Part shown: piece after piece, positions 14,415 to 19,779 of the stretch
Layout of the letters: each line of letters begins with the position of its first letter
Numbering within the stretch: position 1 is the stretch's first letter
Assembly (NCBI GenBank): GCA_021798415.1
Contig: JAJZGO010000020.1
Location: 1-19,779 of the forward strand
Source: Thermoplasmata archaeon
GTDB taxonomy: Archaea > Thermoplasmatota > Thermoplasmata > Lutacidiplasmatales > UBA184
DNA: 19,779 nucleotides
Direction: 5' to 3'
The notes under the pieces: generated by a model
Database searches by the model: none
Told to the model about the DNA's origin: nothing
The model's input: only the letters and a program-made list of their open reading frames with translations
Program-made: the position numbers and the translations under genes

Positions 14415-15869
14415 ATGCGACGAACCAAGATCCTCGCGACCATCGGTCCGGCCACGGAACGGCCGGAACAGCTCGCAGCGCTGCTCGACGCCGGGGTGGA
14501 CGCGTTCCGCCTGAACTTTTCTCACGGCACCGACGACGAGCATCGCGACCTCCTAGGGCGGATCCACGCGGTGATGCGTCAACGCCGGCGCGAAACGGCG
14601 GTGGTCGCCGACGTGCAGGGACCCAAGATCCGGCTCGGCGAGATCGCGGGGGGTTCGCTGGACTTGGTCGCGGGCCGGGAGTGGACGCTCGATGACCGCC
14701 CCACGCCCGGCGACCCGCGTCGTGTCGGGATCCAGGTCCCGTCGTTCGAGCGGCTCGCCCGGAAGGACGACCCCGTCCTCCTCGGCGACGGCAACGTGGA
14801 GCTCGTCGTGGTCCAAGCGGGCCGGTCGAAGATCGTGACCCGAGTGGTGAACGGCGGGACCGTGACCTCGCACGCGGGCCTCTTCCTCCCCCGGGCGAAG
14901 TTGCGCACGTCGGTGTTCGGGCCGAAGGACCGGCACGACGCGGCTCTGGGGCTTTCGGAAGGGATCGACTATCTGGCCCTCTCCTTCGTCCGCACCGGGT
15001 CGGACGTCCTCGGGGCCCGCCGCTGGCTCGACCGACACGCCGGGGGCCGCGACGTCGGGATTATCGCCAAGATCGAACGCGGCGAGGCCCTCGGGTCGAT
15101 CGATTCGATCCTTCGGGCCGCCGACGGGATCATGGTCGCACGAGGCGACCTCGGCATCGAGGTGCCGCTCGAGCGTCTCGCGCTCGATCAGAAGATGCTC
15201 GTGCGTCGCGCGAACGACGCGGGACGGTTCGTGATCGTGGCGACCCAGATGCTCCTGAGCATGCTGACGTCGCCTCGCCCGACGAGGGCGGAAGCCACCG
15301 ACGTCGCGAACGCCGTGCTCGACGGCGCCGACGCCGTGATGCTGAGCGAGGAAAGCGCGGTCGGTCAGTACCCCATCGACGCGGTACGGTGGCTCGTTCG
15401 CATCGCGGAGGCGACCGAGTCGGCGTTCGACGTGCGCGGGCTGCGAGCGCGCGGGGCATCCGAACCCGCAGAGCCGGAGCGGGCCGTCGCGGCCGCGGCC
15501 GTGGAGCTCGCCGAAGGGGTGGGGGCCCGCGCCATCGTGACGCCGACGCATTCGGGACGCACCGCCCGTCTGGTCGCGCGGCTCCGGCCCGCCTGCCCGG
15601 TGGTTGCGCTCTCGAACTCCGCTCCGACCCGCCGACGTCTCGCGCTCGTCGGGGGCGTCGTGTCGCTGCCGGCGCCGGTCCACCGGAACCTCCTCGAACT
15701 GAGAGCTCGAGCCGCCCTGCTCGTCGGGCGCGCCCTCGCGGGGGGATCCGGCCCGATCGTGCTCACGGCGGGCTATCCGGTCGAAGGGCGCCCGACGAAC
15801 CTCGTCACGCTGGTCGATTCGGAGCACGAATCGACCGCCCCGACACGGGCCCGGGCACGGCGCCCGTGA
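14415..15869 (+). CDS. pyk: Pyruvate kinase
   Basis: A complete 484-residue pyruvate kinase, which converts phosphoenolpyruvate and ADP to pyruvate and ATP at the end of glycolysis. Visible family signatures include KILATIGPAT at the N-terminus, RLNFSHG (32-38; Arg32, Asn34 and Ser36 for substrate and potassium), the catalytic Lys219 with metal-binding Glu221 (IAKIERGEAL), ARGDLG with Asp245, PRPTRAE, and DAVMLSEESAVGQYP. The usual SGETA is SEESA here, and TQMLES is TQMLLS. The B domain (about 73-165) and the C-terminal domain (VTPTHSGRTARLV) are intact. I chose the ATG at 14415 because the fold begins there and a TATA-like box lies 26 bases upstream; the frame is open further back through the tRNA. 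Its last 65 bases overlap the converging transporter gene. Confidence 0.97.
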   Translation: MRRTKILATIGPATERPEQLAALLDAGVDAFRLNFSHGTDDEHRDLLGRIHAVMRQRRRETAVVADVQGPKIRLGEIAGGSLDLVAGREWTLDDRPTPGDPRRVGIQVPSFERLARKDDPVLLGDGNVELVVVQAGRSKIVTRVVNGGTVTSHAGLFLPRAKLRTSVFGPKDRHDAALGLSEGIDYLALSFVRTGSDVLGARRWLDRHAGGRDVGIIAKIERGEALGSIDSILRAADGIMVARGDLGIEVPLERLALDQKMLVRRANDAGRFVIVATQMLLSMLTSPRPTRAEATDVANAVLDGADAVMLSEESAVGQYPIDAVRWLVRIAEATESAFDVRGLRARGASEPAEPERAVAAAAVELAEGVGARAIVTPTHSGRTARLVARLRPACPVVALSNSAPTRRRLALVGGVVSLPAPVHRNLLELRARAALLVGRALAGGSGPIVLTAGYPVEGRPTNLVTLVDSEHESTAPTRARARRP

Positions 15870-17061
15870 CCGCCGTACCGCGTCGGCCGCTCACCCAGAG
15901 CAAGAGGGGGAGAAGGCCGAGGGCGACCGCTCCCGCGAACGCCCAGGCGACGTCGTAGCCGAAGTCGCCCGCCAGGAATCCGAAGGCGATCGTGAGGGCG
16001 CTGCCGAAGAAGATCTGGATCGAATTGACGACGCCGAGCCCGAGCGCGAGGTTCGGGCCGCGGGACTCGGGGAGGTACGACGGGAGCAGGTAGAGGACCG
16101 CGAAGATGATCCCGTCGGCGAAGCCGAGGAAACCGAAGAGCGCGAACAGCCCGAGGAACGGCAGGAACGGGATCAGGAAGATCGCGACGCCCGCGGCGAC
16201 CCCCCAGACGAGGATCACCTCGCGCATCTCCGAACGTCGCTCTCCGAGCCATCCGCCGATCGGGCCGCCCGGGACCTCGAGGAGGATCATCACGGTCGGC
16301 ACCACCGCCGCCACCGCGAGCGTCCAGCCGGGGTGCGCGACCTGGGCGAACTTCACGAAGTACTGCGCGGCGAGGTAGAGCGCGGCCCAGAGCCCCGAGG
16401 TGCCGAGCGACAGCGCCCAGATCGAGCGCGATCGGAAGATCGGGATCGCCGCGTCCACGAGCTGGCGGATCGCGGGCGGGCGTCCCGTCGGTGCGATCCG
16501 CGGGAGGCCGAACGGAGCGATCACCGCCATTACAAGGAGGGCGGCTCCTCCCGTCCAAAGGGCGGCGGACCACCCGAACGCGACCCCCACCGCCGCTCCA
16601 CCGAGAAGTCCGACCGCGGACCCGATGCTGAACCCGGAGTTGTAGAGCCCGATCACGGGACCCCGCGAGCCGGGCGGGAAGTACGACGTGACGAGTCCGA
16701 GGGCGGGCGCGAAGAAGAACGCGGCCCCGGCGCCCGCACCGAAGCGGGTCGCCGCGAGGACCGGCCAGGAGGGGGAGAACGCCGAGACGAGCGAGAAAGC
16801 GCCCATGAGCACGAGCGCGAAGATCGAGACGCTGCGGTTGCCCCAGCGCAGCGCGGCGAGGCCGGCGGGGATCTGGAAGACTCCCGCGCCGAGGAGGAAC
16901 GCGCCGAGAACGATCCCGAGGTCGGCGGTCGAGGCGTCGAAGCGGGTCCCGACCAGCGGGAGGATCGCGCCGATGTTGTACCAGTTCACCGCGTAGACGA
17001 CGCGGGCGACCAGGAGCGTCGACGCGGCCGACAGCCGGTCGCGGCGGTCGCGGTCGCTCAC
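15805..17061 (-). CDS. Major facilitator superfamily transporter
   Basis: A 418-residue membrane protein with about twelve hydrophobic helices and the MFS pattern. The first helix begins LLVARVVYAVNWYNIG, followed by the loop-2/3 GLAALRWGNRS and the half-repeat GGPIGGWLGERRSEMRE between helices 8 and 9. The N-terminal half has VTSYFPPGSRGPVIGLYNSG, as in nitrate/cyanate-type or sugar-phosphate-type carriers; the substrate cannot be assigned. The GTG start overlaps the TGA of the MBL-fold gene as GTGA, so translation is probably coupled. The 3' end overlaps pyruvate kinase convergently by 65 bases, and the last 30 residues or so are a charged, low-complexity tail. Confidence 0.88.
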   Translation of the reverse strand: MSDRDRRDRLSAASTLLVARVVYAVNWYNIGAILPLVGTRFDASTADLGIVLGAFLLGAGVFQIPAGLAALRWGNRSVSIFALVLMGAFSLVSAFSPSWPVLAATRFGAGAGAAFFFAPALGLVTSYFPPGSRGPVIGLYNSGFSIGSAVGLLGGAAVGVAFGWSAALWTGGAALLVMAVIAPFGLPRIAPTGRPPAIRQLVDAAIPIFRSRSIWALSLGTSGLWAALYLAAQYFVKFAQVAHPGWTLAVAAVVPTVMILLEVPGGPIGGWLGERRSEMREVILVWGVAAGVAIFLIPFLPFLGLFALFGFLGFADGIIFAVLYLLPSYLPESRGPNLALGLGVVNSIQIFFGSALTIAFGFLAGDFGYDVAWAFAGAVALGLLPLLLWVSGRRGTAVTGAVPGPVSGRSIRAPNRPA

Positions 17062-17996
17062 CGTGCGTCCCGGCCGAGGAGCCCGCGGGTCTCGAAGTAG
17101 CGGAGGAACCCGAGCGCCGCAAGTTCGTACCCCGACACGAGCGACTCGCGGTCGGAGGGGGCCGCCGACTCGAACGTCGAGGAGTCGAACTCCTTCAGGC
17201 GGCCGGCGACGAACTCCGGTTCCGCACGCTCCCGGGCCGCCGCGAGCGCCACGTCCCTCCACGCTTCGACCACCGTGCGGTAGCCCGCGAGGTCGGCCGC
17301 CCCGTCCGGGCTCGGGCCGAAGTGGCTGAAGAGGACGACCCGGGGGTCGGTCCGCCGCATCGCCTCGACGCTCGCGAACAATTGTTCGAGGTCGAGGTCG
17401 GGCGGGGGGACCGCCGGCCGAAGGCGGGCGCTGTGCTCGAGCCGGACGCCCGCGCCGTCGCCCGTGAAGATCCCCCGTATCGCCGAGTCGAAGAAGGCGA
17501 GGTGGTGCCGTGCGTGTCCCGGGGTCGCGAGGACCGAGAGCTCGCCGCCGCGCACGGGGAACCGCTCGCCGCCCGAGAGCGCAACGACGCGGGCCGAGGG
17601 GACGGGTACGATCGGGCCCCACAACGGGTCGGCCGCGGGGCCCCAAGCGCGTCGGGCGCTCGCGATGAGTCGGGTCGGGTCGACCAGGTGGGGGACCCCC
17701 GACGCGTGCGCGTAGAACGTCGCGCGCGGGAACGCCCCGACGACCGCTCCCATCCCGCCCGCGTGGTCGAGGTGGATGTGCGTGACGAACACGTGCCGGA
17801 CCTCGGTGGGGTCGACGCCCGCGCGGGCGATACCGCCGAGGAGCGCCTCGCGGCAGGTGGACGGACCGGTCTCGATGAGCGCGTATCCTTCGTCTTCGGG
17901 GACGAGGTAGGCGGCCACGAGACCCTCGGTGTCGCGGAAGTCGAGGTCGAGGAGCAGTCGTCCCTCGCCGAGCTCTCGCACGGTCGGTCGGGTCAT
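17058..17996 (-). CDS. MBL-fold metallo-hydrolase
   Basis: A 312-residue metallo-beta-lactamase-fold protein with all metal ligands of a dinuclear site: HIHLDH (His73, His75, Asp77, His78), His161 (TPGHARHH), Asp180 (FTGDGAG) and His225 (FSHFGP). The C-terminal helical part (about 235-312) has YRTVVEAWRDVALAAARERA. Members hydrolyse a range of esters, thioesters and amides; the substrate here is unknown. It starts at an ATG 13 bases after the M50 protease stop, with GAGG roughly 15 bases upstream, and its stop overlaps the transporter start. Co-expression with the protease and transporter is likely. Confidence 0.93.
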   Translation of the reverse strand: MTRPTVRELGEGRLLLDLDFRDTEGLVAAYLVPEDEGYALIETGPSTCREALLGGIARAGVDPTEVRHVFVTHIHLDHAGGMGAVVGAFPRATFYAHASGVPHLVDPTRLIASARRAWGPAADPLWGPIVPVPSARVVALSGGERFPVRGGELSVLATPGHARHHLAFFDSAIRGIFTGDGAGVRLEHSARLRPAVPPPDLDLEQLFASVEAMRRTDPRVVLFSHFGPSPDGAADLAGYRTVVEAWRDVALAAARERAEPEFVAGRLKEFDSSTFESAAPSDRESLVSGYELAALGFLRYFETRGLLGRDAR

Positions 17997-18009
17997 CGGT
18001 CCGGCTCCC

Positions 18010-18720
18010 TCACGCCCCGAGGAACGGGGAGACGAAACCGTAGAGGACGAGGGTCGCGTACGCGGCGAACGCGCCGATGAGCAGGATCGATACGAACCAG
18101 GCCGCCGGGCTCCATCGCAGGACCTTGGCGCCGTCGAGCGGACCGAACGGGAGGAGGTTGAACGCGGCGAACCAGGCGTTGAACCAGGTGAGGAGCATGA
18201 GCCATCCGTACAGGGACGAGCCGAAGTGGTATGCGAGGAGCGTGGCGGCCAGGAAGACGGACCCGAAGGCAACGTTCGCGAGCGGTCCCGCGAGGCTCGT
18301 CCGCCCCCACTCGCGCCGGTCGGCGACGCTCATCTGAGAGATGACGGTCGCCCCGGGGGCCGCCCACAGCATCCCGAGAACCGAGGAGACGACCGAGATG
18401 ACGAGGCCGAACGGCGACATCCGGAACTCGGCCCAGTAGCCTTTCCGCTGCGCCGAGAGCTTGTGGGCGAGCTCGTGGCCGACGAACCCCGTGAGCGCCG
18501 CTAGGGCGGCGACCACGACGAGCCCGACCGAGACGCCCTCGAGCGCCTTCGCCCCGTAGCCGAACAGGGCACCGGCACCGCTCAGGAGCAGCACGAGGTC
18601 GAACGTGAGCACCACGAACGCGATCGTGAGGTGGACGACCTCCGTGCGGGACGTCGAGAACCCCCGCGCGGTGGGCCGGGCCGGCGTCCAGGTGTAGGAG
18701 AACGGCGAGCCGCCGGTCAC
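18010..18720 (-). CDS. M50 (site-2-protease-type) membrane metalloprotease
   Basis: A 236-residue integral membrane zinc protease. The catalytic HELAH (His82, Glu83, His86) lies at the end of a hydrophobic helix, and the third zinc ligand is in NLLPFGPLDG (Asp196), where the family has NxxPxxxLDG. About six membrane helices are visible. There is no PDZ, CBS or other regulatory domain, so it belongs to the minimal archaeal/bacterial group that cleaves other membrane proteins within the bilayer. The GTG start at 18720 overlaps the TGA of the upstream cobalamin-binding gene as GTGA, with a G-run about ten bases before it serving as ribosome binding site. Substrate unknown. Confidence 0.92.
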   Translation of the reverse strand: MTGGSPFSYTWTPARPTARGFSTSRTEVVHLTIAFVVLTFDLVLLLSGAGALFGYGAKALEGVSVGLVVVAALAALTGFVGHELAHKLSAQRKGYWAEFRMSPFGLVISVVSSVLGMLWAAPGATVISQMSVADRREWGRTSLAGPLANVAFGSVFLAATLLAYHFGSSLYGWLMLLTWFNAWFAAFNLLPFGPLDGAKVLRWSPAAWFVSILLIGAFAAYATLVLYGFVSPFLGA

Positions 18721-19625
18721 GCAGTCGACCCCCCGACGGTCGTGGGCAGGGCGGTCACCGGCATGGGACCGGTTCCCGGGCGCCCGGCCAGAAGGCCGCG
18801 GATCAGGTCGACGCCGTCCGCGAGCCGGGGGCCGGGTCGGCTGAAGTACGCCTCGTCGGCCACGTGGAGGCCGAGCGCCGGGCGCAATCGTCCGACCCCC
18901 CGGCGGACCCCGGGGTCCTCGAGCTCGCGGAGCGTGCGGGAGACGGAGAAGCTGCAGGGGCTCACGATCGCGAGGTCGATCCGTTCCCGGGCGAGGTCCT
19001 CCCAGCGCGTGCGGTGGCCGGGGGCTCCCGGTTCGGGCCCGACCGGCTCGCCTCCAGCCGCCCGGACGATGTCGGGTGTCCAGAGGCCGGCGAGGATCGG
19101 CGGGTCGACCCACTCGATCACGGCGACCCTCGGGGGGGCCGAAGCGGGGGCCGAACCGCGGGTGCGGGTCCGCAGGCGGTCCGCGAGCTCGCGACCGGCT
19201 CCGGGGTCGTTGAGCGCTTCCCCGACGACGCGGACGCTCTCCCAGACTTCCGAGAGGGTCCGGGGCGATAGGGAGACGACCCGCGGGGCCACCCCGGCCT
19301 TCCCGCACGCGACGCGGACCTCCTCGTCGGTCACCGAGCAGACGCGGCAGAGGTCCTGGGTCAGGAGAACGTCCGGCGCGAGCCGTTGCAAGAGGTCGAT
19401 GTCGAGCGTGTACAGGCTCTCGTCCCGGCCCCGGACCGCCTGTACCCGGGCGTCGATCTCCCTCGACGGCCGGTCGGCGTCCCGTGACTTCGGGTACATG
19501 ACGACGGGGAGACGGGTCGCTTCGGGCGGGTGATCGCACTCCTCGCTCCGGGCCACGAGCTCCGCTCCGTGGCCGAGCGCGAAGACGATCTCGGTGGCGC
19601 TCGGAAGCACGGAAACGACGCGCAT
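18717..19625 (-). CDS. BtuF-like cobalamin-binding protein without signal peptide
   Basis: A 302-residue protein of the BtuF/FecB periplasmic-binding family. Recognisable parts are RVVSVLPSATEIVFALG (2-18), EECDHPPEA, DLLQRLAPDVLLTQDLCRVC (Cys93, Cys96), VAVIEWVDPPILAGLW and the C-terminal VADEAYFSRPGPRLADGVDL. Transport-associated homologues have a signal or lipobox; this one begins directly with the fold, like the cytoplasmic group annotated as cobalamin-binding protein. It could bind a corrinoid or another cofactor inside the cell. The ATG at 19625 is clear. No ABC permease or ATPase lies beside it in this window, and it shares a GTGA overlap with the M50 protease gene. Confidence 0.85.
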   Translation of the reverse strand: MRVVSVLPSATEIVFALGHGAELVARSEECDHPPEATRLPVVMYPKSRDADRPSREIDARVQAVRGRDESLYTLDIDLLQRLAPDVLLTQDLCRVCSVTDEEVRVACGKAGVAPRVVSLSPRTLSEVWESVRVVGEALNDPGAGRELADRLRTRTRGSAPASAPPRVAVIEWVDPPILAGLWTPDIVRAAGGEPVGPEPGAPGHRTRWEDLARERIDLAIVSPCSFSVSRTLRELEDPGVRRGVGRLRPALGLHVADEAYFSRPGPRLADGVDLIRGLLAGRPGTGPMPVTALPTTVGGSTA

Positions 19626-19664
19626 GGGGCCGGACGGTGGGTCCGCAAGTCGGGGACAGGCTAC

Positions 19665-19779
19665 TTACGTTTGCGGGCGGCGGGCCGACGCGTCGGGGTC
19701 CGGGCGGTCCGAGGTCGTGGCGGGCGGCGGGGTCGGCTCCGCGCGGCCGGCCGTGCCGGAGGGGTCGCGGGCGCGCTCC
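19665..19779 (-). CDS. C-terminal tail of an unknown gene (cut by window edge)
   Basis: The minus strand is open from the right edge to a TAA at 19665-19667. The last residues, RAEPTPPPATTSDRPDPDAS, look like a disordered Pro/Thr-rich tail. The stop lies 39 bases before the cobalamin-binding gene, so it would be the preceding gene of the same operon. Nothing in these 37 residues identifies a family. Confidence 0.35.
   Translation of the reverse strand, partial: ERARDPSGTAGRAEPTPPPATTSDRPDPDASARRPQT

Noticed and set aside
14553..15827. 424-codon minus-strand open frame
   Set aside because: It is the antisense of pyruvate kinase, whose motifs are unmistakable.
1..19779. CRISPR arrays, rRNA genes or complete insertion sequences
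   Set aside because: No regularly spaced repeats, rRNA-like segments, or transposase genes with terminal inverted repeats were seen.

Overview
The window is GC-rich and looks archaeal, possibly Thermoplasmatota-like, though the lineage is an inference. Several genes have an A/T-rich TATA-like box 25-35 bases upstream of the start codon, some with almost no leader. The tRNA-Gln gene does not encode CCA. Proteins built from many small zinc ribbons are abundant, and the pyruvate kinase has an SEESA motif of the kind I associate with archaeal enzymes.

Layout. Positions 1-4940 (minus strand) hold a large class III adenylate cyclase/STAND-type ATPase with a TPR tail, then a short reading frame that reads as a cyclic-nucleotide-binding domain, then a cation P-type ATPase that runs off the left edge. 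Together they look like a cAMP synthesis, sensing and effector set. Positions 5175-7591 (plus strand) hold three zinc-ribbon proteins, the last carrying an SPFH (band-7/YdjI-like) domain. They are followed by a two-gene ABC-2 type exporter (7856-9537).

Positions about 9900-14284 form an accessory region of visibly lower GC. It contains a 5'-truncated gene, a six-helix membrane protein, and a segment bounded by a 27-bp direct repeat of the tRNA-Gln 3' end (11137-11163 and 14258-14284). That segment (about 3.1 kb) carries the C-terminal tail of a tyrosine recombinase beside the left repeat, a hemerythrin-like protein, a class II Fic protein with a palindromic control region, a truncated alpha/beta hydrolase and a small hypothetical gene. 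It reads as a decayed integrative element inserted at the 3' end of tRNA-Gln.

Positions 14415-15869 hold a complete pyruvate kinase, divergent from the tRNA-Gln gene. Positions 15805-19779 (minus strand) form a tightly packed operon: the tail of an unknown gene, a BtuF-like cobalamin-binding protein, a site-2-protease-type (M50) membrane protease, an MBL-fold hydrolase and an MFS transporter. Two of its junctions are 4-base GTGA overlaps. The transporter end overlaps the pyruvate kinase end convergently by 65 bases.

The strongest candidates for something undescribed are the cyclase / nucleotide-binding / ion-pump set at the left, the zinc-ribbon/SPFH trio, and the tRNA-Gln island with its Fic regulatory repeats. 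All functional statements come from reading motifs; no database search was run.
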